From Bacillota bacterium (lineage in GTDB: Bacteria; Bacillota; UBA4882; UBA8346), in the NCBI GenBank assembly GCA_023400055.1, contig JAEXFN010000018.1:186001-250000 (forward strand): a DNA stretch of 64,000 nt. The letters run 5' to 3'. The first letter of the stretch is position 1. Every line of letters begins with the position of its first letter. The notes below the pieces were generated by a model. That model had not been told where the DNA came from and searched no databases. It worked only from the letters and a program-made list of their open reading frames with translations. Shown here piece after piece: positions 41,774 through 50,196 of the stretch. Both the position numbers and the translations under genes were made by a program.

Positions 41774-42653
41774 TGAAATTCTCCTTACTATATCCGGCAG
41801 CGAATATGAATTATTTAAATATTATCAAGTTAGCTCCGCAATTGGAAACCGCGGCATGGGCGATGCAAGCTTTGACCCATTTATTAAAGATCCGATTTTC
41901 ACGAAACCTATAAAAAAGAGCTCTTTGAGTGACTGAAAGTCGTATCTTGGGAAAAATTCTTGTCTATCCAGGTTAATCCTGTGCGATGTGTCCAGGGGTT
42001 GAACGGCCAACCCCTAGGACCTACCCCTCCGCAGGGCCTCATGCCGGCCCTTGACCTGGCATTTACCTTTACCAAACGTACCCAATGCCGCTAAGAATTA
42101 ATTTTGCCAATTGCATCTCTGCTTGAAAGAATTTCTGTTTGGCAACGGCATGCGCTCCATTCGCAATGCCGTGCCGGTCTACCTCCCTGTAGACCGCTCG
42201 GGCTGATACTCTAACCTAAAAAAACAAAACCCATGGACATCCAAAATTTTACCTAACATTTTTGCATTCATACAGCCGCCAAGGATGGCGGCTGCGCGGC
42301 GTTGCTGCCCGGATGAAAGCACCGCCGTCGGCCAGGGACCATCCTATGGAAGCCGCCGGCAATGGAGGCCGGCGGCTAATTCATTGTCCATTTACCTTGC
42401 CGGTTCAGGGACGAACCGGACACCCGCGGGGTTCTAAGGGGAAGCAGCGTCCCCTTAGCGGCGGGGTTGCAAGGGGTTTGCCGTTAAACCCCTGCCCGCC
42501 CGCAGGCGGAATCCTTGTTTTAGACCCAAAAACTTAAAAGCATCATACCCCGCAAACTTTAGCTTACAATTCAAACCAAACCGATCTCCCATCGAAAACC
42601 AACTGCGTCTTTGCTGAGCAAACCTGAAAATCATCATTATTTATAAAGCCGCA
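41774..42653. other. Intergenic region of 880 bp with a run of hairpins
   Basis: No convincing gene. 41774-42230 holds isolated hairpins (GGGGTTG...CAACCCC near 41995, GGTCTAC...GTAGACC near 42177). From 42270 to 42500 six hairpins follow each other: GCCGCC/GGCGGC, GCCGCCGGC/GCCGGCGGC, CCGGTTC/GAACCGG, AAGGGGA/TCCCCTT, AGGGGTTT/AAACCCCT and GCCCGCC/GGCGGAT-like. The composition is GC-rich and unlike the flanking genes. It could be a repeat cluster or a structured RNA; orientation cannot be fixed. Confidence 0.5.
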
Positions 42654-43979
42654 TCAACAGATCGCATCCGCCAGTTCCTCCAGGCATCCAAACTGATCGG
42701 CGGTCTCCAAAATGGTGTACCGCATCCGGCTGGCTTGGCTGGCCAGGATTCCCTCGCGGGTGCGGGCCTTATCGAGATCGAGGTCCTCGGGACGATAGGG
42801 AGCCCCGACTTTCCGAAGCAGTTCGGTCAGGCGTTCCGGGCCGAGCATGAAGGCCCGGATCGCTGAACGCCACTGCGCGGCGCTATCCACGGCCCGTTCG
42901 ATCCCGGCCAGCACGTCTTGGCGGGCGAAGGAACGCGGCTCGTTCTCCTTGAAAACCTCCCCGGTCAGCGGGCCGTAAACCTCCCGGACCATCGCCTCCC
43001 AGCGGGCGCGGTTGGCCAGCCGGTCCGCCGACTCTGCGGGGTTAACCCGGCTCAGATCCAACGTAAGCATTTTTTCGTATAACTTGCTCATGAGCACAGT
43101 GGCCACGGCGACTTCGTCCCCGTGAAAGTGCTTGAACTCTCCCCGCATGATCGATTTCATCTCCCAGAACTGGCCCACTAAATGTTCGGAACCCGAGGCC
43201 GGCCGGGAGTTGCCCACCCACAGCATGGCGATTCCGGCGTCGATCAAGCCGCGCGTCAGGGAGGCGATGGCCGTTTCGTCCCGGGTGAGAAAGCGATCGG
43301 CCCCCGCGATGCACTCATCCACCGCCTTTTGGACCAGATCCACCGCTTGCTGGCAATAGTACTCGCCGTTGATAATCTTCGCCAGCATCCAGTCGGCCCG
43401 GCCGATGACCTTGCCGATCAGATCGCCGAACCCGGCGGCGATCATGGCGCGAGGCGCGTCCCGCAGGATGGCCGGGTCCGCGTACACCGCGGTCGGATAA
43501 GTGGCGGGCCAGGGCTTTTTAAAACCGTTGATGACCAGGGGGGCGACCACCGAGGTATACCCGTCCATCGACGGCGCCGTCGGCAGCGAGATATAACCCC
43601 GCCCGACCTTGGAACCGATATACCGGGTCAGATCGTTGAGCGTCCCCGAACCGGCCGCCACCATGAAGTCGACCTCCGAATCAAACTCGGTCAGTACCTT
43701 GATCAAGGCCCGTTCGTCGGGAATAATCTTCTGATCGGTATCGAACAGGCACAGCCGCACCTGGCAGCCGTCTTCCCGCAAGATCCGTTCGGCTTCGCGG
43801 CCCGCCAGGTCCATCGTGTTCCGATCGGCGATCAGCAGGGCTTTCTTACCGAACCCCAACCGTTCCCTGCAGCCCGACAGGTGGCGGAGCGCTCCCCGCT
43901 CCACAACGATCTCCTTGATGGGGAGGGTGTGAATCCGACCGCAGGAACAAACCTTTTCCGATTGCTCTTCTAATCCCAC
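42654..43979 (-). CDS. sn-Glycerol-1-phosphate dehydrogenase (AraM/EgsA)
   Basis: A 441-residue iron-type dehydrogenase of the AraM/EgsA group. NAD(P)-binding motif GSGTLNDLTRY near residue 110, TAPSMDGYTS near 133, and metal-binding residues in GFGDLIGK (Asp), ASGSEHLVGQF (His) and KHFHGDEVAVA (His) are visible. It reduces dihydroxyacetone phosphate to glycerol-1-phosphate, the archaeal-type stereoisomer; Bacillus uses it for heptaprenylglyceryl lipids. It is followed by a HAD phosphatase and preceded by an enolase-superfamily gene and ABC transporter, resembling araLM-araNPQ. The exact physiological role here is open. Confidence 0.92.
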   Translation of the reverse strand: MGLEEQSEKVCSCGRIHTLPIKEIVVERGALRHLSGCRERLGFGKKALLIADRNTMDLAGREAERILREDGCQVRLCLFDTDQKIIPDERALIKVLTEFDSEVDFMVAAGSGTLNDLTRYIGSKVGRGYISLPTAPSMDGYTSVVAPLVINGFKKPWPATYPTAVYADPAILRDAPRAMIAAGFGDLIGKVIGRADWMLAKIINGEYYCQQAVDLVQKAVDECIAGADRFLTRDETAIASLTRGLIDAGIAMLWVGNSRPASGSEHLVGQFWEMKSIMRGEFKHFHGDEVAVATVLMSKLYEKMLTLDLSRVNPAESADRLANRARWEAMVREVYGPLTGEVFKENEPRSFARQDVLAGIERAVDSAAQWRSAIRAFMLGPERLTELLRKVGAPYRPEDLDLDKARTREGILASQASRMRYTILETADQFGCLEELADAIC

Positions 43980-44008
43980 AACATTTCACCTCAATGATCC
44001 ACCGGAAT

Positions 44009-45145
44009 TTACCGGGGTTTCTCTGCATAATAATACTCCTTTTTGACGAGAAGTCCTGCTGCCTCGATCTTTTCCCAATTAGGCACGATAGGCAGCCCTG
44101 GCACGTCAGGGAGATAAAACTTCCCGTTTTTCTCCTCAGGGACCAGTTTCATGAATCGACTTATAAACTCCTTTTTAGTGGGGGTCAGATACTCGACCAT
44201 GGCATCCTCGGACGCGGTGGCGATATAGGAAGCCGAGATCTGGGACAGCCCGCCCGACGAAAGGGCACGCCCCCTCGCTCTGGCAATCTCGCGGATCGCA
44301 AACCAGTCTCTCACCCCTCCCAGGCTGGAAGGGATCGGTTGTAGGTGAGCCACTCCCAATTTAGCATATTCTTCGAACATATAATGATTTCGCATGGACT
44401 CACCCATGGCCACCGGAATGGGAGACAACTTAGTCAGTTTAGACAGTTCGGTGAAGTCCGCCGAATGCACCGGTTCCTCGAACCAGGCTAACTCGTATTC
44501 CGCAGCCCGTTTGGCGAAGTCCAATGCTTTCTGCGCATCCCAACACTGATTGGCGTCGATGGCTATCCGGATCCCCGGACCTACCAACTTCCGAACCTTG
44601 GCGATCCGCCGCAGATCCCGTTCGATTTCCGAACCGAAGCGGGTTCCGATCTTCATCTTGACGACCTGATACCCGTCCCGCAGGAAACCGGCCATCTCTT
44701 CCAGCAACTCCTCATCGGTCAGGTTGGTGCCTCCCCCGCTCCCGTAAACCCGGACCCAATCCCGCTGGGCACCCCAAAAACGGTGGAGCGGCAGCCCGGC
44801 CCGCTTGGCCATTAGATCGTGGAGCGCCAGATCGAACCGGCCCAATTCAACGACGGACTCGCCGGAGAAACCTTTGTTACGGAGCTTCCAGTAGACCATC
44901 CGGTACCACTCTTCGTAAGTCCGTTCCTCTCCGGTAAGGACCAGCGGCAGCACCGCTTCGGCGATCCGGGCGGTACAGGGTGCCTGGCCACAGTCTCCTT
45001 GATCATCGTAGAGCTGAATCCAGCCCTCGATCGGCACGTTTTTAAAAGGCCCGCCCGTCGCATCATAAAAAACTTTGGGCATGGGTATGGGCGCGAATAT
45101 GGTCAAGACGGCCCGGTCAAGCCGAATCGATTGTGCTAAATTCAC
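44009..45145 (-). CDS. Enolase-superfamily sugar acid dehydratase/racemase
   Basis: A 378-residue mandelate racemase/muconate lactonising subgroup enzyme. Visible catalytic elements are VKMKIG (the K-x-K base), IDANQCWD (first metal Asp), WFEEPVH (second Glu), and GESMRNH (third Glu). A His-Asp base pair typical of the mandelate racemase subgroup is not obvious where expected, so dehydratase, racemase or epimerase activity cannot be separated. The GTG at 45145 with GGAGGTG 8 bp upstream is the best start. It lies behind the sugar-binding protein gene, so it likely acts on a sugar acid imported by this transporter. Confidence 0.85.
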   Translation of the reverse strand: MNLAQSIRLDRAVLTIFAPIPMPKVFYDATGGPFKNVPIEGWIQLYDDQGDCGQAPCTARIAEAVLPLVLTGEERTYEEWYRMVYWKLRNKGFSGESVVELGRFDLALHDLMAKRAGLPLHRFWGAQRDWVRVYGSGGGTNLTDEELLEEMAGFLRDGYQVVKMKIGTRFGSEIERDLRRIAKVRKLVGPGIRIAIDANQCWDAQKALDFAKRAAEYELAWFEEPVHSADFTELSKLTKLSPIPVAMGESMRNHYMFEEYAKLGVAHLQPIPSSLGGVRDWFAIREIARARGRALSSGGLSQISASYIATASEDAMVEYLTPTKKEFISRFMKLVPEEKNGKFYLPDVPGLPIVPNWEKIEAAGLLVKKEYYYAEKPR

Positions 45146-45273
45146 TTTAAAGGCACCTCCTAAATTCATCGAAATATCCTCAACTCCAAATGAAGCCGCA
45201 GCTATGGCGCGTTTTTCGACGCCTGCCATACCTGCGGCGGATTCCTATGTTACTTTTGTTTATGCTCGCGGGG

Positions 45274-46578
45274 TCATTTTTTCTTGGTGGATGCCAAGTA
45301 CTCTTTCTGATACTGAGTCAGAAGCGAAGCCCACCGGTCCAGAGCTTCCTTGGGGGTCTTCTTTTTGAGCAGAACGGCTTGGAAGTCGGGCTCCTGAACC
45401 TTGGAACGGAACTCCAGCCATTGCGGCAACCATACCGGTTCGATGGCGAATTTCATTTTCGAATTTTTGGCGATATCCCGATACACCTTCAAGAAAGGAT
45501 CCTTCTCATACCACTCATCACTGTAGACGCCGCTGTTTACCGGCAAACGACCTTCTTTCTCGCAAAGGTAGGAAGCGCCTTCGGCTGATGCCAGGTAGGA
45601 GATGAACTTCCAGGCGGCGTCCTTATGTTTGGAGGCCTTGAAGATGGCCGGCCCGCTGAAGGTCGGGGCTTTGGCAACGCTGATGCCCGCGGGGCCCGTC
45701 GGGTGGAAGGTGTTCATGGTGTTGCTTGCACCGAGATTTTTGATATGTTCGGGTTCGGAAGAGGAGTTGTGGTAAATATACATACTGGTGCCGGAGCCAA
45801 ACTCCACGACCATCTCTTTAAAACTGTTGGTGATGCTGTCCCGTGAGGTCCAGCCGTTCCAATAAATGCTGGCATACAGCTCAAGGCCTTTAACGAATTT
45901 CTCGCCGTTCATTTGGCAATTGCCCGAAGCGTCGAAAACTTTATCGGTTCCGGCGTAACTGAATATGAAGGTCCAGAGATTATCGATCGAGCCCGAGCCG
46001 CCTCGCAAGGAGAAGAAATACTTGCCATTCTTGGGATCGGCGTATTTTTCGCATAGTTTTATGAACTCATTGATAGTCTTCGGCGGTTCGATGCCGTTTT
46101 GAGCAAACAATTTTTTATTATACCAGACCGTTTCCTGGGTCTTAAAGAACGGCAAGAAGTATAGTTTGCCGTCAGGCGACTCCGAACGCTCCACCCGCAA
46201 AATGCTCTTGTCGATATTGCCTTTCTCTTTCCAGGCATTGAACCGTCTGTCCAGAGGCTCGAAGACATTTTGAACCAGCAGTCCGGAGCATTCGTTCTCT
46301 TTCAACCCGGCGGCGTCCGGAGTACTGTTGGTGGCAATGGCAATATTGTACTTCTGATAGTATGAGGAGGCCGGGAAACCTACGTACTCCACTTCGATGT
46401 TGGGGTTCTGCTTCATGAACCGTCTGGCCAATTCCTGATAGATCGGCGTGGAAGTCGGGTTTCCATCGAAATGCCAGTAAACGATCTTGACCCGCTCCTC
46501 ATTTCCGCTGCAGATGGAGGCCATCAGCACCAGGCTTAACACCAAACCAAGCAGCACAAATCCTTTGATTCTCTTCAT
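45274..46578 (-). CDS. ABC sugar transporter substrate-binding protein
   Basis: A 434-residue family 1 (CUT1) binding protein with signal peptide (IKGFVLLGLVLSLVLMASIC). The Cys after ASI could be lipidated (LMASIC is not a perfect lipobox). The mature protein shows WHFDGNPTSTP, PDGKLYFLPFFKTQETVWYN, the signature of MalE/UgpB-like proteins. ATG 46578 is preferred, with GGTGG upstream. The operon order is permease-permease-binding protein; no ATPase gene is in the cluster, so a shared MsmX-type ATPase is likely. The carbohydrate is unknown. Confidence 0.9.
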   Translation of the reverse strand: MKRIKGFVLLGLVLSLVLMASICSGNEERVKIVYWHFDGNPTSTPIYQELARRFMKQNPNIEVEYVGFPASSYYQKYNIAIATNSTPDAAGLKENECSGLLVQNVFEPLDRRFNAWKEKGNIDKSILRVERSESPDGKLYFLPFFKTQETVWYNKKLFAQNGIEPPKTINEFIKLCEKYADPKNGKYFFSLRGGSGSIDNLWTFIFSYAGTDKVFDASGNCQMNGEKFVKGLELYASIYWNGWTSRDSITNSFKEMVVEFGSGTSMYIYHNSSSEPEHIKNLGASNTMNTFHPTGPAGISVAKAPTFSGPAIFKASKHKDAAWKFISYLASAEGASYLCEKEGRLPVNSGVYSDEWYEKDPFLKVYRDIAKNSKMKFAIEPVWLPQWLEFRSKVQEPDFQAVLLKKKTPKEALDRWASLLTQYQKEYLASTKKK

Positions 46579-46622
46579 CAGCTTTTCCACCATCCCTTTT
46601 ATTTTTGACGCTCACGGCTGGG

Positions 46623-47456
46623 TCAGCCCTTGACTGCGCCCGCCGAAAGGCCGGTTACCAAATATTTTTGAATGTATGCGAACAGGATCATCACCGGAAT
46701 CAGGGCGATGATGTTTCCGGCGGCTAATCGGCCATAGTTCACCGTGAACTCGCCGTTCATCATGTTTAACCCCAACGGAAGCGTGAATTGGTTATTGTCG
46801 CTCATGAAGGCCAGGGCGTAGATAAAGTCATTCCAGGCTCCGACGAACGCGAAGGCCGCGGTGGCCACGATGCCGGGCATAATGGCCGGGACGACAATCC
46901 GGAAGATGGCCCCGACCAGGGAGCATCCGTCGATCTGCCCCGCTTCCTCCAGCTGTTTGGGGATATTGGAGAAAAACCCGCTCATCATGATGGTACAGAA
47001 AGCGATATGAGTGGTCGTATAGGTCAAAGTCAGCGAGTTCAAGTTGTTAATCAGCCCCATCGCCTTAAAAATCTCGAATAGCGGGATGATGAGCATGACC
47101 CCCGGCAGCATCTGAGTGAGGAGAAAGATCAAAAGTACGGTGGGCTTGCCTTTGAAATTGAAACGAGCGAGCGCGTAACCACCCAACAGCGAAATGATGA
47201 GGATCAGCACCGTCGTCAACAGCGAAACCGTCAAGCTGTTCATGAAATAACGGGCAAATCCCACATCGCTCCACATCTTGGTGTAATTATCTAGGGTGAA
47301 GGGCGTCGGCAGATAGTGCATGGGCAGCCTCAGGATCGAGTCCTCGCGCTTAAAGGAGGTGCAAAGGCTCCAGTAAAAAGGAAACAAAATAAAGACAATA
47401 AAAAAGAACAACGGCAACTGCAACGAAAAAAAGCGTCTCAACTTATTCTCTCTCAA
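46623..47456 (-). CDS. ABC sugar transporter permease, MalG type
   Basis: A 277-residue permease with six transmembrane helices and the EAA loop EEAGQIDGCS near residue 168, followed by IFRIVVPAIMPG as in the MalG/AraQ family. The TTG start at 47456 overlaps the stop of the first permease (TATTGA) and has GGAGGAG 4-6 bp upstream, so the two are translationally coupled. It pairs with the preceding gene to form the CUT1 channel. Confidence 0.92.
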   Translation of the reverse strand: MRENKLRRFFSLQLPLFFFIVFILFPFYWSLCTSFKREDSILRLPMHYLPTPFTLDNYTKMWSDVGFARYFMNSLTVSLLTTVLILIISLLGGYALARFNFKGKPTVLLIFLLTQMLPGVMLIIPLFEIFKAMGLINNLNSLTLTYTTTHIAFCTIMMSGFFSNIPKQLEEAGQIDGCSLVGAIFRIVVPAIMPGIVATAAFAFVGAWNDFIYALAFMSDNNQFTLPLGLNMMNGEFTVNYGRLAAGNIIALIPVMILFAYIQKYLVTGLSAGAVKG

Positions 47457-48373
47457 TAGTACTCCTCCTTCCCGAACCTGCCCAAGGCGAGGTAAAGCCC
47501 TGAGAATACCAACAGCAGAATGGCAGTGATCACCGCGATGGTCGACGCATACCCGAGATCCAACGAATCAATGAAGGTAATCATCACATAGACCGGCAGG
47601 GTCAACGTGGAGAAGTTGGGCCCCCCCTTGGTCATGCTGAAGATGATATCGATGATATTCAAGGTCCAGATCGTTCGTAGCAACGTGGTTAAGATCAATG
47701 TATCCTTGATCATGGGCAGGGTCACATGGATAAACTTCTGCCAAGAGCCCGCCCCGTCCACGTCACAGGATTCGTAAACCTCTTCGGGGATGGTCTGCAG
47801 GCTGGCCAGGATGCTGACGGCGAAGAAGGGGACCCCTCTCCAAGTCGTGGCGATTACCATGGCCGCCATGGCCATTTTGGAGCTGGAAAACCAGGAAAGT
47901 TTGGCGTGGATCAAGCCGGAGCGCACCAGAATGTCATTTAAAACGCCAAAGCTTTCATTATACATGAAGCTCCACATCATCGCCACTAGGATACCCGCCA
48001 CCGCCCAAGGTGAAAAGGCGAGCGCCCGGTAGAGGCCTCTCCACTTGAACTGCCGGTTGAGCAACAAAGCCAGGTACAAACCGAGGACCGTCTGAAGGAT
48101 CACATTGGAGAACGTCCAAACGAGCGAGTTCTTCAAAGCATTCCAAAACAACGGATCCTGAAATAAGAGTTTATTGAAATTGCCGGCTCCGATAAAGCCC
48201 CAGCCGGCCCTCTGAGTCAATACGTAACTGTGTAAACTTAATATAAACGTATGAACCACCGGATAAAACATAAACACTGCGATAAACAGGAACGCCGGCA
48301 TCAACAATAAATAAGGAACCGTTTGAGTCTTGGAGAGGCTACCATTCCATGAACCCTTCGAACTACTTTTCAT
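47453..48373 (-). CDS. ABC sugar transporter permease, MalF type
   Basis: A 306-residue permease with six transmembrane helices and the EAA-type loop EEVYESCDVDGAGSWQKFIH near residue 195, as in MalF/AraP/MsmF proteins. AAGGGGGGTGAAC precedes the ATG. It is the first gene of the transporter operon, 200 bp downstream of the YesN terminator, so its promoter must lie in 48374-48520. The YesM/YesN pair just upstream is the probable regulator. Confidence 0.92.
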   Translation of the reverse strand: MKSSSKGSWNGSLSKTQTVPYLLLMPAFLFIAVFMFYPVVHTFILSLHSYVLTQRAGWGFIGAGNFNKLLFQDPLFWNALKNSLVWTFSNVILQTVLGLYLALLLNRQFKWRGLYRALAFSPWAVAGILVAMMWSFMYNESFGVLNDILVRSGLIHAKLSWFSSSKMAMAAMVIATTWRGVPFFAVSILASLQTIPEEVYESCDVDGAGSWQKFIHVTLPMIKDTLILTTLLRTIWTLNIIDIIFSMTKGGPNFSTLTLPVYVMITFIDSLDLGYASTIAVITAILLLVFSGLYLALGRFGKEEYY

Positions 48374-48522
48374 AACTGTTCACCCCCCTTGGTCCATGTA
48401 TGTGAACCCAATGTAAAAATCTTGTTTCATTATAACAACGCAGGCCGCGATAATGGAATTGAAAATCTTACACCGATTGTATAAATTTCTATGATGGAAA
48501 GACCAGATAATCAATGCAAATA

Positions 48523-48556
48523 TAAAAAAAAGGCGCCGTTTCTGCACGGGGCGCCT
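48523..48556 (-). terminator. Terminator after the AraC-type response regulator gene
   Basis: AGGCGCC / GGCGCCT stem followed on the minus strand by eight T. It lies about 20 bp after the stop codon of the YesN-type gene and separates it from the transporter operon. Confidence 0.9.
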
Positions 48557-48577
48557 CTTCAATCGTTAATTGTCGTT

Positions 48578-50191
48578 TTAACCGTTTCGTTTCATTCTAA
48601 ACTCACTGGGGGTGAGTCCGGTGATTTTTTTGAAACAGATGCTGAAGTACTGGGGCGAATTATATCCTACTTGGTCGGCCACCTCATAGATCTTCATTTC
48701 GGTCTGGTTGAACAGTTCCATGGCTTGCCGAATCCGGATCGTCTCCAGATAATCGCAGAAATTGACCCCCTGGCACTGCCGGAACAGCATCGAAAAATAC
48801 GTGGGACTTAAATGAACGGTTTGAGCCACCTGATCCAGGCTCAAGTCGGAATTGCTGAAGTTGGCCTGGATATAAAGCAGGGCCTTGTTGATGAGCTTCT
48901 GGGTCCCGGTCAGCCGTTGCTCGGAAGAGAGTTTGAGAAGTTCCGCCAATTTCCGCCGGACCCATTCCTCCGCCTCGGCAATGCTCTCGATCCGGATCAC
49001 CTCGGATAACAGATCGGCGGAGAGCTGCGGCAGTCGCGGCTGATTTTGACCCTCGTCGGCCACGGCCTGGCGCGCAAAGATAACAATCTCCACCGCCACC
49101 ATCCGGACATACGAGAAACGCAAGCCCGTGGCGGCCCTCAAATTGGCAAATACCTCCCGGATGTTGTCGGTCATCTCCTCGGCCAGTCCGTACTTCAGGC
49201 TGTTGATGATCTGATACTGTTTTTCATCAATATGGAGATCCACCTCGTCCCGAGGACGATCGATCTCCCCTACCCATATAATGCTGCGGTTATCAAAGTG
49301 CCAGCTATACGTCGCCGCCAACTTGGCCTCTTCATAGGAAGCCGCTATCCGGTCCAACCCCCAATAAACGTTCCCCAAGCTAATGGTCAGAAAATACTCG
49401 TCAATCGTCGCCAGACGATCTCGAATCCGCTCCGCTTGGCTCTTCATGTATCCCGCGCATGCCTCCCGAGTGTCAAAGTCCTTATAGATCATCACCAGCT
49501 CCGCCTCGTTCCCACGCAATAAAATGACGTTCCGGCCATCGGATAATTCCCGAACAGCCGCAAGGATCTCCCCTTTTACAAATTCGTCGTTATTGATCAG
49601 CGCATTGATCTCCGCGACGTTTTGAACCGCTCCACGCAGGTAGTAACTCTTGATGCTCAAAATAGATACTCCGCAGTAGCTGTCGGCGGTCAAACCGATG
49701 AAATTGCGGATCTCCGCCGCTTTCTCCGGCGGAATGTTGCGCCTCAATAGATCGCAGAGATACTTTTCCCTGATCAAGGGTAGCCCCTCGTCGATCTTAT
49801 GATTAGCGTCTCTCTCCCGGATCAGGCTCTCCCGCGCGCCGCAGACCACCTCCAATATTTTCTGGTTGTCAAAGGGCTTGGTGATATAATCGTGGACATG
49901 CAGTTTCACGGCCTTTTTAGCGAACTCGAACTCTTCGTAGGCGGTCAGCAGGATGATCTTAAGGGCGGGGTATTCCCGCCGGAGAATGCCGGAAAGCTCC
50001 AAACCATCCAAAAACGGCAGATTAATATCGAGCAATGCGATGTCCGGCGTCCGTTCTTTGATCAATTCCAAAGCCGTCTCTCCGTCATAGGTCACTCCCA
50101 CGACCACGATCCCGTTTTCCTCCCAAGGGATCCCCTGACGCAGCCCGTTGCAGATCACTTCGTCGTCATCGACGATGATCAATCGTTCCAT
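48578..50191 (-). CDS. AraC-family response regulator (YesN type)
   Basis: A 537-residue regulator. The receiver domain (1-120) has IIVDDDE, the phospho-acceptor in ALLDINLPF and Lys in DYITKPFD. The middle region (about 150-400) is a linker without clear family. The C-terminal AraC HTH domain (about 435-537) has the double helix-turn-helix pattern SLDQVAQTVHLSPTYFSMLF and VADQVGYNSPQYFSICFKK. The start at 50191 follows GGGGTGA. It is paired with the YesM-type kinase and probably activates the adjacent ABC transporter and sugar genes. Confidence 0.92.
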   Translation of the reverse strand: MERLIIVDDDEVICNGLRQGIPWEENGIVVVGVTYDGETALELIKERTPDIALLDINLPFLDGLELSGILRREYPALKIILLTAYEEFEFAKKAVKLHVHDYITKPFDNQKILEVVCGARESLIRERDANHKIDEGLPLIREKYLCDLLRRNIPPEKAAEIRNFIGLTADSYCGVSILSIKSYYLRGAVQNVAEINALINNDEFVKGEILAAVRELSDGRNVILLRGNEAELVMIYKDFDTREACAGYMKSQAERIRDRLATIDEYFLTISLGNVYWGLDRIAASYEEAKLAATYSWHFDNRSIIWVGEIDRPRDEVDLHIDEKQYQIINSLKYGLAEEMTDNIREVFANLRAATGLRFSYVRMVAVEIVIFARQAVADEGQNQPRLPQLSADLLSEVIRIESIAEAEEWVRRKLAELLKLSSEQRLTGTQKLINKALLYIQANFSNSDLSLDQVAQTVHLSPTYFSMLFRQCQGVNFCDYLETIRIRQAMELFNQTEMKIYEVADQVGYNSPQYFSICFKKITGLTPSEFRMKRNG

Positions 50192-50196
50192 GATTT

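Noticed and set aside
41774..42653. Possible tRNA or rRNA fragment among the hairpins
   Set aside because: No cloverleaf with TTC-loop or anticodon arm and no recognisable rRNA core sequence could be found.
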